Shown here piece by piece: positions 1 to 6,993 of a stretch of 64,000 nucleotides of DNA. How positions within the stretch are numbered: the first letter of the stretch is position 1; each line of letters starts with the position of its first letter. The DNA is from Emticicia oligotrophica DSM 17448. Its GTDB lineage: Bacteria > Bacteroidota > Bacteroidia > Cytophagales > Spirosomataceae. The stretch lies in contig NC_018748.1 of the NCBI RefSeq assembly GCF_000263195.1, forward strand, positions 1,860,001 through 1,924,000, in the 5' to 3' direction. The translations under genes and the position numbers were made by a program. The notes under the pieces are model-generated. The model had not been told where the DNA came from. It made no database searches and saw nothing but the letters and a program-made list of their open reading frames with translations.

Positions 1-547
1 CATCAGCATTTAGAAAAAGGCCTCTGAGATTAATTCCTGCTTTTATGAGCATTTGACACAGTTCTTCAAAGAGTTCCTGAATATTATAAAGGTCGTTGTG
101 TTTTCCTTCTTGTGGGCTGGCACATGCCAACATTTGTCCCTGATTATCAGCTAAAAAGAGCAAATTAGTTGTTTTTGATGCTTTTCGACCTTGATACCCA
201 ACAGCTTCACCTCCACGTTTGGCAAGTGTATGACTACCATCAAGTTGGATACAAGATAAGTCTAAATATGAATAGTTTGATGCTAAAATATTTATCCAAA
301 CTTTTGTCCAAGAGCCGTCCTTGACCCATTCATTAAAGTGATAATAGACTCCTTGCCATGTTAAAACCTTATTATTAAAAAATTGCTTTACTGGCAGTTG
401 ACGCCATTGACAACCTGTTTTCAAACGATATAAAATTGCTGAAACAATAGCTGTCAACTGTTCTATTTCACACTCTTTTCCACGTAAACCAATACTTAAA
501 TTTGGTAATATATATTGTTCAATCGTATTTTTACTCAAGATTTCCAC
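1..547 (-). CDS. IS5-family transposase, partial (runs off left edge)
   Basis: The reverse strand reads as the N-terminal 180 or so residues of a DDE transposase. It includes the typical IS5-type stretch ILYRLKTGCQWRQLP, then LDGSHTLAKRGGEAVGYQGR with the first catalytic Asp. The stretch LFLNAD, with the second Asp, lies at the very edge of the window. The C-terminal part, including the catalytic Glu, lies beyond base 1. I chose the GTG at 547-545 as start (V-E-I-L-S-K-N-T); TTG at 538-536 is an alternative. No ATG is available in this frame after the upstream stop. Such an element can explain the broken genes just to its right. Family assignment is firm; the subgroup and intactness cannot be judged. 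Confidence 0.85.
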   Translation of the reverse strand, partial: MEILSKNTIEQYILPNLSIGLRGKECEIEQLTAIVSAILYRLKTGCQWRQLPVKQFFNNKVLTWQGVYYHFNEWVKDGSWTKVWINILASNYSYLDLSCIQLDGSHTLAKRGGEAVGYQGRKASKTTNLLFLADNQGQMLACASPQEGKHNDLYNIQELFEELCQMLIKAGINLRGLFLNAD

Positions 548-565
548 TGTAGGTCTTTTTGATGA

Positions 566-811
566 TTCGCACCACAAAATTCAACCTATTTTGGGAATCT
601 TTTTATAATACTAAACAACCTCTATATAAAAGAGTTAAAAACATCTCTTCTTTTACTATTGCTTTTATATCTGAACTACTCAATTTCTGCTTTTCACAAT
701 AATATTAATAATGCTTCTTTTTCTATATGCTATGTGGTTATTTCAATTTTACTTTTGTACTATTATTCAAATCAAATAGGTAAAATTATTGAAGAACTAG
801 ATGTAATGTAA
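566..811 (+). pseudogene. C-terminal remnant of a membrane protein next to the IS end
   Basis: An open frame without a convincing start runs from just after a stop at 563-565 to TAA at 809-811. It encodes two hydrophobic segments (around KTSLLLLLLLYLNYSISAF and SICYVVISILLLYYY) and a short polar tail, KIIEELDVM. The 5' part adjoins the IS5-type transposase, so I infer that transposition or recombination removed the N-terminus. Its position just before another toxin-like tail fits a degraded immunity gene. The function is not recognisable from the sequence. Confidence 0.45.
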
Positions 812-929
812 TCATTACCAATGTGGTTTTGTTAGTAAGTATGTATTAGTTTCTGCGGGATATAGCTTACAGAATGATAAAACAGGGCAATGGCAAATAC
901 TGTATTGGGTTAGTCAACACTATAAATAA
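807..929 (+). pseudogene. C-terminal tail of a lost protein, possibly a toxin
   Basis: The frame opens right after a stop at 804-806 and reads about 40 codons to TAA 927-929. It ends in a convincing protein-like tail (YSLQNDKTGQWQILYWVSQ). It has no start codon, so it looks like the last residues of a larger gene whose body has gone. The membrane-protein gene starting at 937 follows at once, the arrangement expected of a toxin C-terminus followed by its immunity gene. The reading as a coding remnant is inferred from residue composition only. Confidence 0.4.
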
Positions 930-936
930 TATTTCT

Positions 937-1293
937 ATGAAACTTATCGTGAAACAGATTAGTATATCTAATTTAGTATTTGTTTGTTTTTGGATTTTAG
1001 GAAACTCTATTTCAGAAAGTTTACATGATTATGGCTTTTTTTTCTATTCATTTGCTTTATTGAGTATATCATTTTTAGTTGGATATTCAAGCATTAGTAT
1101 TTTAGAAATAATCAAGAATAAATTCATTCGCATTTTTATTGGGTTGATTATATATGCAATATTACTATTCATTTATATACGTTTAGATGAAAAGTTTACA
1201 AAATGGGGCTTACTTATCATCATAATTGCGATACAAATATTTTTATTCTATCTCTTCTTAATGATAAACAAGTATTTTTTTCAAAAAAACTGA
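937..1293 (+). CDS. Small multi-spanning membrane protein, immunity-like
   Basis: This 118-residue protein has about four hydrophobic segments: around residues 9-24, 32-52, 64-80 and 90-110. I chose ATG 937 (MKLIVKQIS). The upstream in-frame start at 874 would add 21 residues that overlap the toxin-like tail ending at 929 and look unlike a protein N-terminus. I recognise no family. Its size, hydrophobicity and place directly after a truncated toxin-like tail suggest a membrane immunity protein, but that is inference from context. A ten-cytosine run follows the gene. Confidence 0.55.
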   Translation: MKLIVKQISISNLVFVCFWILGNSISESLHDYGFFFYSFALLSISFLVGYSSISILEIIKNKFIRIFIGLIIYAILLFIYIRLDEKFTKWGLLIIIIAIQIFLFYLFLMINKYFFQKN

Positions 1294-1325
1294 CTAAAAA
1301 TTCTATAATATTTTGTAATTGACTG

Positions 1326-1335
1326 CCCCCCCCCC
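1326..1335. repeat. Homopolymer run of ten C
   Basis: Ten consecutive cytosines lie between two small membrane-protein genes in otherwise very AT-rich DNA. Such runs are prone to slippage. Here it is intergenic, about 108 bases before the start at 1444, so any effect would be on promoter spacing rather than reading frame. Confidence 0.9.
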
Positions 1336-1443
1336 ACTCCTTATTGTAGTTTTTTTAATTATATCATATGCAAAAGCGTAATATCAAAAAGAAGCCTGTG
1401 TCAGCCCCCAAAAAGTTGGGAAATCATACTTTATTGTATTTAA

Positions 1444-1851
1444 ATGAAAAGAATAGCTTTGATAATGTTAGTGATTCTTGAAACACTATCAATACCTTTA
1501 ATATTTTTAACGGTAGAAAAATTTTTATTAGAAAATGTATTTTCTTGGGGAAAGGAAATGTTCCACGGAGTTTATCAAGATGTACTCGCTGTTTTGTTTT
1601 GGATACTATTACTCTTAATTTATTTCATATCAAATTTGGTATTTATTAAAAAAGCTAAAACACATTTCTTTTCAATTACAATATATTCTATTTGTTTTTA
1701 TATTATACCGTATAGAAGGGTATATTTAATTTATTTTTTAAAACATACTCTTTTAGTGTCAATTATTACTACTTTAATTTTGATAGTTTTTTATGTTTTA
1801 TACCAAATACCTATTGTAAAACGATTAAGATACAAAAACGATGAATCTTGA
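1444..1851 (+). CDS. Four-segment membrane protein of unknown function
   Basis: This 135-residue protein starts MKRIALIMLVILETLS and has about four hydrophobic helices, near residues 4-24, 47-68, 76-92 and 100-122. It ends in a basic tail (KRLRYKNDES). No catalytic motif is visible and I do not recognise the family. The next frame (TTG 1848) overlaps its stop by four bases, which looks like a recombination joint rather than designed coupling because that downstream protein lacks a proper N-terminus. It lies in a block of toxin/immunity-like fragments, so a membrane immunity role is a guess from context. Confidence 0.55.
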   Translation: MKRIALIMLVILETLSIPLIFLTVEKFLLENVFSWGKEMFHGVYQDVLAVLFWILLLLIYFISNLVFIKKAKTHFFSITIYSICFYIIPYRRVYLIYFLKHTLLVSIITTLILIVFYVLYQIPIVKRLRYKNDES

Positions 1852-3083
1852 TTTGTGATAATGGGAAATTAGTAATAGAAGCTCCTATAACTACCGAAAA
1901 GGTAAAAACACTAAAAAATACTATCCTTCAAAACCCTATTTTTGAAGAGCAAGGAATTACATTACCACCAATAACAGATGAGTTTTTAACAAAAATATCC
2001 AACGAAGCCACTTGCCAAACTGCGATTGAAGGCTTAGTAAAAGATGTACAAGGTACTTCTTTAAAAGAAGATTTTAATGACTTGGTTAGCACAGGAAAAT
2101 TGGTAGAGGATGCTGTTGAGGCGATTGACAATATCATTTTCATGAAACCACCACCAATAATAATAAGCATTAATGCTTGTTTTGATGGAGTAAACCCTAC
2201 TAATGCCCCCAAATCAGATATACACAATTGGTATAATTCGGCTTTGCACAAAGATTGGAAACATCTATATGCTGACTGGGGTAATTTTATAACCATAAAA
2301 GAAAATGGCAAATACTATCATATTTGCAGACAAACAACCGACGGTTGGGGTGATGAAAAGTTTATGTTTGTAGAAGCAGGTAAAACGAATTACCAAGAGT
2401 TTAAACCAGTAGGCTACGATTGCCCCAAAGATACTTATATTGCCTATGGTCAAAGTTTGAATGCTTTTGGAGATATGATGGGAAAAAGTATCATTATTGC
2501 TACGACCACATTTGCTACTGGAGGTTTAGGTAGTGCCGCGGGCTTAGGTATTTTAGGAGAAATAGGCTTAAATATGGGTGTAGAAGCAAGCAAACAAATG
2601 GTAACTTTGTATATAGAACAGGGCAAAGATTTTTCGATGCAAAGTGTAGTAGATAACCTTGATTTGTTTGATATAGCCATAGAAGGATTACCGATTGTCA
2701 ATAAAACTATTGGAATAATGGGTGGTAAAGAAGTAGCTATTTTGGCAAAAAATTACTTTAAAGATATTTTGACTGCAACTTTTGATTATAAGAATAAAGA
2801 CAAGTGGCAAATTGCTTTCTTCAGTAAAAAGCCAAGTCAAGCAATAGGAGACCTTGTAACGGATAGATTAGCAGGCGAGTTAATTGGTAAATATTCTTCC
2901 ATATGGGAAAAATCCTTTACCGATGCAGGCATAAAACAAGATTTAGCAATTAAAATTATTCAAGAATTCAGTATCAAAACAAAAGAATATGCAGCAGAAA
3001 TTCTAAACTTTACGTTAGTAAATTATTTTAACAGAAGTGATTTAGGCGAGCTATTAAATGATAATTTTTTTGTAAACAAATAA
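1848..3083 (+). CDS. C-terminal part of a polymorphic-toxin-like protein (N-terminus missing)
   Basis: This frame of 411 codons begins after a stop at 1842-1844; the only early starts are a poor TTG at 1848 and an ATG near 2142. The protein begins in mid-domain (VIEAPITTEKVKTLKN) and has no signal peptide, so I infer loss of a long N-terminal part. An Ala/Gly-rich hydrophobic stretch (about residues 213-245) is followed by a mixed alpha region (270-330) and a C-terminal helix-rich part. The segment from about residue 272 to 325 is duplicated at 3521-3679. Domain names are not recognisable. The layout (large fragment, then a small membrane protein five bases downstream) matches toxin-immunity cassettes. 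The toxic activity, if any, is unknown. Confidence 0.55.
   Translation: MICDNGKLVIEAPITTEKVKTLKNTILQNPIFEEQGITLPPITDEFLTKISNEATCQTAIEGLVKDVQGTSLKEDFNDLVSTGKLVEDAVEAIDNIIFMKPPPIIISINACFDGVNPTNAPKSDIHNWYNSALHKDWKHLYADWGNFITIKENGKYYHICRQTTDGWGDEKFMFVEAGKTNYQEFKPVGYDCPKDTYIAYGQSLNAFGDMMGKSIIIATTTFATGGLGSAAGLGILGEIGLNMGVEASKQMVTLYIEQGKDFSMQSVVDNLDLFDIAIEGLPIVNKTIGIMGGKEVAILAKNYFKDILTATFDYKNKDKWQIAFFSKKPSQAIGDLVTDRLAGELIGKYSSIWEKSFTDAGIKQDLAIKIIQEFSIKTKEYAAEILNFTLVNYFNRSDLGELLNDNFFVNK
2662..2820 (+). repeat. Direct repeat, copy 1 (copy 2 at 3521-3679)
   Basis: About 159 bases coding for FDIAIEGLPIVNKTIG and the following residues recur at 3521-3679 with only a handful of mismatches. The copies share orientation and flank the immunity-like gene at 3088, so recombination between them would delete that gene. 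Confidence 0.85.
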
Positions 3084-3087
3084 GTAT

Positions 3088-3504
3088 ATGAAAATATCAA
3101 CAAAAATTAGAGAAAAAATAATAATACCCATATTATTTTTTTTAGGAATTGTATTGGTAGCAATAATATTCCGAAGTTTTAGAGATAATGAGGAAATAAA
3201 ATTAAAAAACGAGAATAATTGGTCAGAAGGTGAGATATATGAAATTAATTTAGGAAGAAATACTTACTCATTTCATTATAGATATAAAGTGAAAGATATT
3301 GTATTTTTTAAAAATGCGACTGATTATGAATTAAAAAGGTCTGGCTCCAAGTTTAAACAATTCAACAATGATAAACAAACTCTAATCGGCTACAAATTCA
3401 AAGTATATTATGACCCTAAAAACCCTGAAAACAATTACATGGATTTTAATGAGTTTTTGGGAATAGATTCTACACTTTGGAAAGCTGCAAGAAGAGTAAA
3501 ATAG
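3088..3504 (+). CDS. Single-helix membrane-anchored protein, possible immunity protein
   Basis: This 138-residue protein has a basic N-terminus, one hydrophobic helix (about residues 12-29) and then a soluble domain. The domain's motif-like stretch HYRYKVKDIVFFKNA and ending IGYKFKVYYDPKNPENNYMDF resemble DUF3592-type small membrane proteins. It starts four bases after the stop of the toxin-like gene, so co-transcription is likely. A protein anchored with its domain outside or inside the membrane next to a toxin-like C-terminus would suit an immunity role. That role is inferred; the family call is tentative. Confidence 0.55.
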   Translation: MKISTKIREKIIIPILFFLGIVLVAIIFRSFRDNEEIKLKNENNWSEGEIYEINLGRNTYSFHYRYKVKDIVFFKNATDYELKRSGSKFKQFNNDKQTLIGYKFKVYYDPKNPENNYMDFNEFLGIDSTLWKAARRVK

Positions 3505-3753
3505 ATTTCAGACAACGTTTATTTGTTTGATATAGCCATAGAAGGATTACCGATTGTCAATAAAACTATTGGAATAATGGGTGGCAAAGAAGTAGCTGTT
3601 TTGGCTAAAAATTACTTTAAAGATATTCTTACAGCAGTATTTGATTATAAAAATAAAAAACAATGGGAAATTGCATTTTTATGTTCCCTCAGAGTCTCCA
3701 GAGTGCGTAAGGAAAATCAGTGCAAAGGAGACTCTGAGGTGCTGAGGTGGTAG
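3505..3753 (+). pseudogene. Second copy of a toxin-like segment, truncated
   Basis: The frame opens directly after the stop of the preceding gene (TAG 3502-3504). It reads ISDNVYLFDIAIEGLP and continues to about 3679, nearly identical to residues 270-325 of the 1848-3083 protein (offset 859 bases; few substitutions such as I/V and T/V). Similarity then ends within the start of a palindromic element, and the last 25 codons are unrelated. It has no plausible start. I read it as a displaced, decayed cassette from the same toxin family, left by recombination at the shared segment. Confidence 0.75.
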
Positions 3754-3846
3754 AATGATGAAATAAATTAGAAGGTAAAAAATAGCTTGGATAACCTCAG
3801 AGTACCTGCAAGCACAGCCAACGCACAAAGGAGAATATGAGGGAAC
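3683..3846. repeat. Palindromic mobile-like element
   Basis: The outer inverted repeat GTTCCCTCA (3683-3691) / TGAGGGAAC (3838-3846) encloses a perfect 13-bp inner hairpin CCTCAGAGTCTCC (3687-3699) / GGAGACTCTGAGG (3727-3739). A third CCTCAGAGT copy lies at 3795-3803. It is non-coding and interrupts the truncated toxin-like copy. The structure suggests a REP- or MITE-like element; a target duplication was not evident. Confidence 0.6.
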
Positions 3847-4037
3847 GAGGCACTTCAATAATGAACTGTTGTTGTACATGTATTGACCTATTCTGACTTA
3901 ATTACATTAAATTTGGAACAAAACTTGCACTAAACCAAATAAACTATTTGTATAGCTTTTTGCGTTATAGAATTCTATTATTAATTTTATGAAACGATGC
4001 TTGTAAAGGCGGGCATTTCGCAAACCAAACACTAAAA

Positions 4038-4478
4038 ATGAAGAAAACACTTTTTATAGCACTTGTTGGCGTTTTCATGAGCATGGCGTCATTTGCTCAA
4101 CACGGTAAGAGTACGACAGGAATACAATTTACAGAAGGCTCTTGGAAAGAAATCCTTAAAAAAGCGAAAGCTGAAAAAAAACTCATTTTTATGGATGCTT
4201 ACACTACTTGGTGCGGGCCATGCAAGATGCTGCAAGCAAAGGTTTTTCCTGATAAAACTTTGGGCGAATTTTTCAACCAAAACTTTGTAAATGCCGCAGT
4301 TGATATGGAATCTGATGAAGGCGTAAGACTATCAAGCATTTATGAAGTACAAGGTTATCCATCATTATTCTTCATTGACCCAAACACAGGAAAAGTAGTG
4401 AAAATGTTTTTGGGCTACACCGAAATCAACCAACTATTAAGTGCAGGAAAGAAATTAGTAGAGAAAAGAAAAGTATAA
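4038..4478 (+). CDS. Secreted thioredoxin-fold protein
   Basis: This 146-residue protein has a signal peptide ending near residue 21 (MASFAQ). A thioredoxin domain follows, with the active site WCGPC at 58-62 preceded by DAYTT, and the cis-proline in YPS (Pro108). The family reduces or exchanges disulfides; with a signal peptide it should act in the periplasm. The stretch FMDAYTTWCGPCKMLQ followed by GYPSLFFIDPNTGK is typical of Bacteroidota thioredoxin-family proteins used in envelope redox chemistry. It is monocistronic, with a strong terminator 22 bases downstream. The substrate is unknown. Confidence 0.9.
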   Translation: MKKTLFIALVGVFMSMASFAQHGKSTTGIQFTEGSWKEILKKAKAEKKLIFMDAYTTWCGPCKMLQAKVFPDKTLGEFFNQNFVNAAVDMESDEGVRLSSIYEVQGYPSLFFIDPNTGKVVKMFLGYTEINQLLSAGKKLVEKRKV

Positions 4479-4500
4479 AACATTGATAATAAATAACGTA

Positions 4501-4535
4501 AAAGGAGAAAACATTTAGGTGTTTTCTCCTTTTTG
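4501..4535 (+). terminator. Rho-independent terminator after the thioredoxin gene
   Basis: A perfect 12-bp stem, AAAGGAGAAAAC / GTTTTCTCCTTT, has an 8-nt loop and is followed by a T run. Confidence 0.9.
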
Positions 4536-4574
4536 TTTCATGGTAAAAACCTTTTTTAACCCATAGTGGTTTAT

Positions 4575-4586
4575 ATGTACGTACAT
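4575..4586. promoter_or_regulatory. Palindrome ATGTACGTACAT upstream of the dienelactone hydrolase gene
   Basis: This perfect 12-bp palindrome lies 25 bases before the start codon at 4612, where an operator or a promoter-proximal site could sit. It is a single occurrence with no second copy seen, so the role is only a possibility. Confidence 0.3.
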
Positions 4587-4611
4587 TTAATTTCAAACTT
4601 TTTCTAAAAAC

Positions 4612-5457
4612 ATGAAAAAACTTATCTTAACACTTTTCTTGGCAGGTTTTTCTGCGGTTGGTTTTTCACAAAGCTGTTGTGAGTTAGTTTTCGCCAGCAA
4701 CGATGGTAATATGGGTGTTTTTGCTTCTGATAAATCATTTATTGCTTCGCACTTGGCTCCAATTGTTTACAAACATACCAGCGAAGTAGGTGGAAAAATG
4801 ATTGAATTTGCCACTCCAGATGGCAAAAAAGCAAATGGATATTTTGTAAAAGCAAAAAAGAAGTCGGATAAATGGCTCTTTGTTTATCAAGAATGGTGGG
4901 GACTAAACGACCACATTAAGCGTCAAGCCGATGTATTTTATAATGATTTAGGTGGAAATGTAAACGTACTTGCCCTTGATATGTACGATGGAAAATTAGC
5001 TACTGATGCAAGCGAAGCAGGAAAACTCATGCAAGGAGTAGTTGAAGCACGTTTAGAAAGCATTGTGCAAGGTGGTTTGCAATTTGCTGGCAAAAAAGCA
5101 AAAGTAGCCAATGTGGGTTGGTGCTTTGGTGGAGGCTGGTCGCTTAAATCGGCAATTCTCGGAGGCAAACAAAATGTTGGCTCGGTAATGTACTATGGTA
5201 TGCCTGTGAAGGATGTTGATAAACTAAAAACACTTAATAGCGATGTACTTGGCTTATTTGCTACCGAACAATGGATTTCAAAGCAAGTAATCGAAGAGTT
5301 TGCTGCCAATATGAAAACCGCTGGCAAAAAATTAGATTATAAAATCTTTGATGCTGTTCATGCTTTTGCAAATCCAAGCAACCCTAAATACGATGAAGCT
5401 AAAGCAAAAGAAGCCTACGGAATGGCTATTGAATATTTGAAGAAAAGACTTCTATAA
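4612..5457 (+). CDS. Dienelactone hydrolase-family protein, secreted
   Basis: This 281-residue protein has a signal peptide (MKKLILTLFLAGFSAVGFSQ). An alpha/beta hydrolase domain follows, with YQEWWGLNDHIK typical of dienelactone hydrolases, the nucleophile motif GWCFGGG (Cys171) and the catalytic His in DAVHAF (His250). The expected acid, usually in a 'GEKD' loop, is not in the usual place: the loop reads LFATEQW, with Glu219 as the nearest acid. Family members hydrolyse dienelactones or other small esters. In heterotrophic Bacteroidota the substrate is usually unknown. The gene stands alone. Confidence 0.85.
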   Translation: MKKLILTLFLAGFSAVGFSQSCCELVFASNDGNMGVFASDKSFIASHLAPIVYKHTSEVGGKMIEFATPDGKKANGYFVKAKKKSDKWLFVYQEWWGLNDHIKRQADVFYNDLGGNVNVLALDMYDGKLATDASEAGKLMQGVVEARLESIVQGGLQFAGKKAKVANVGWCFGGGWSLKSAILGGKQNVGSVMYYGMPVKDVDKLKTLNSDVLGLFATEQWISKQVIEEFAANMKTAGKKLDYKIFDAVHAFANPSNPKYDEAKAKEAYGMAIEYLKKRLL

Positions 5458-5597
5458 GAATTCTCTCTCATAAACCTTTTCATGAGTTATTAGCAAACTT
5501 AATTTCCGATTAAAATTGCTAATAACTCATTTTTTTTATCAGCAGATTTCAATAAATTCACCTCACGATTTCATCTAAACTAAACCCTCTTTAAACC

Positions 5598-6884
5598 ATG
5601 CCCTCGCGACGTAATTTTATTAGCAAAGCAGCCATGCTTGCCAGCACCTCATTTATTCCATCATTAAAAGCATTTTCTAAAGAAGACTTAGCGGCCTTTG
5701 CGGCGTATAAGCCACAAAAAACGGCTCTCGAAATGGCCACTGACGAAGATTATTGGTGGCAAATTCAGCAAGCTTATACCGTTTCACCGCAAATTATCAA
5801 TTTGAATAATGGTGGCGTAAGTCCATCTCCTTCAGTTGTTCAAAATGCCGTTGACCGCTACAATAAATTGGCCAATGAAGCTCCCAGCTATTATATGTGG
5901 CGAATCATCGACCAAGGACGCGAGCCACTGCGTGAAAATTTGGCCAAATATGCTGGTGTTTCGCCCGAAGAAATTGCCATCAACCGAAATGCTACTGAAG
6001 CCTTAGATACCGTAATTCTGGGAATGCCACTTCAAAAAGGGGATGAGATTGTCATGTGTCGCTACGATTATCCCAATATGCTACACGCGTGGCGTCAAAG
6101 AGAATTGAGAGATGGTTTGAAGATAAATTATGTTGAATTAGACCTACCTGCCGAAGATAATGAACTGATTGTGAAGAAATATGTGGAGCAAATGACTCCA
6201 CGAACTAAAGTTGTACATATTACGCATATTATCAATTGGAATGGACAGATTCTTCCTTCAAAAAGAATCGCCGAAGAAGCACACAAACGTGGCATTGAAG
6301 TGCTTATTGATGGGGCACACTCTTTTGCACACCTCGAATATAAAATTCCTGATTTAGGTGGAGATTATTACGGAACAAGCCTCCATAAGTGGCTATCGGC
6401 TCCCATTGGCTCGGGAATGTTATGGATGAAAAAAGAAAAGATAAGTAAAATATTTCCCTTAATTCCAAACGATAAACCAAACTCTGATAACATTCGAAAG
6501 TTTGAAAACCTCGGTACTCGTCCATTTATGATTGAACAAGCCATCGGGCAAGCCCTCAATTTTCAATTAGCCTTGGGAAATGCAAGAAAAGAAGCACGTT
6601 TACGCTTTCTAAAAGATTATTGGGCCAAAGAAGCGAAGAAACTTCCGAAAGTGAAACTCAATACTTCGCTGAAAGCTGAGTTTTCTGGAGCTTTAGCTCA
6701 TTTTGGTATTGAAGGTTTAGAGGCTGGAAAAATCGAAAGCGAACTTTTTGGTAAATTCAAAATTCATACCTCACCAATCAAATGGGAAAAATTAGATGGT
6801 GTACGTGTTACGCCTCATGTTTATACATCATTACAAGATTTAGACCGTCTTTTAGAAGGTGTTCAATATCTTTCAAAATTGTAA
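5598..6884 (+). CDS. Class V aminotransferase with twin-arginine signal
   Basis: This 428-residue protein starts with a twin-arginine type signal (SRRNFISKAAMLA) and hydrophobic segment to about residue 25, so it is probably exported folded. The PLP-dependent fold type I domain shows the substrate loop NLNNGGVSPSP, DGAHSF as the PLP-nitrogen aspartate region, and the Schiff-base lysine in SLHKW (Lys264). This is the isopenicillin-N epimerase/cysteine desulfurase-like branch; the reaction here could be racemase, lyase or desulfurase. Export of a PLP enzyme fits the Tat route, which carries folded cofactor proteins. The substrate is unknown. Confidence 0.9.
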   Translation: MPSRRNFISKAAMLASTSFIPSLKAFSKEDLAAFAAYKPQKTALEMATDEDYWWQIQQAYTVSPQIINLNNGGVSPSPSVVQNAVDRYNKLANEAPSYYMWRIIDQGREPLRENLAKYAGVSPEEIAINRNATEALDTVILGMPLQKGDEIVMCRYDYPNMLHAWRQRELRDGLKINYVELDLPAEDNELIVKKYVEQMTPRTKVVHITHIINWNGQILPSKRIAEEAHKRGIEVLIDGAHSFAHLEYKIPDLGGDYYGTSLHKWLSAPIGSGMLWMKKEKISKIFPLIPNDKPNSDNIRKFENLGTRPFMIEQAIGQALNFQLALGNARKEARLRFLKDYWAKEAKKLPKVKLNTSLKAEFSGALAHFGIEGLEAGKIESELFGKFKIHTSPIKWEKLDGVRVTPHVYTSLQDLDRLLEGVQYLSKL

Positions 6885-6910
6885 TTTTTCTGAAAATAGT
6901 ATCATTTTAT

Positions 6911-6957
6911 AAAAATATTAGTATGCTTGCATACTAATATTTTTGTTTATATCTTTG
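6911..6957 (+). promoter_or_regulatory. Operator-promoter of acyl-CoA dehydrogenase gene (fatty-acid regulon site)
   Basis: A perfect inverted repeat with 16-bp arms (AAAAATATTAGTATGC, 6911-6926; mirror 6929-6944) surrounds a 2-nt centre. The centre supplies TTG (6927-6929), spaced 20 nt from TATCTTTG (6950-6957), a perfect Bacteroidota -7 element. A repressor bound here would cover the -33 region. The same arrangement precedes the other acyl-CoA dehydrogenase gene, near 53.9 kb. Confidence 0.85.
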
Positions 6958-6993
6958 ATTCATCAACAATAACAAACGATAAAACCAAATAAA

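Noticed and set aside
874-936. Upstream start for the membrane protein at 937
   Set aside because: The extra 21 residues overlap the toxin-like tail in another frame and precede no hydrophobic signal; ATG 937 gives a normal N-terminus.
1928-2311. 127-codon minus-strand frame inside the toxin-like gene
   Set aside because: It lies opposite the coding strand of 1848-3083, and its product has no domain or signal; it is a shadow of the real frame.
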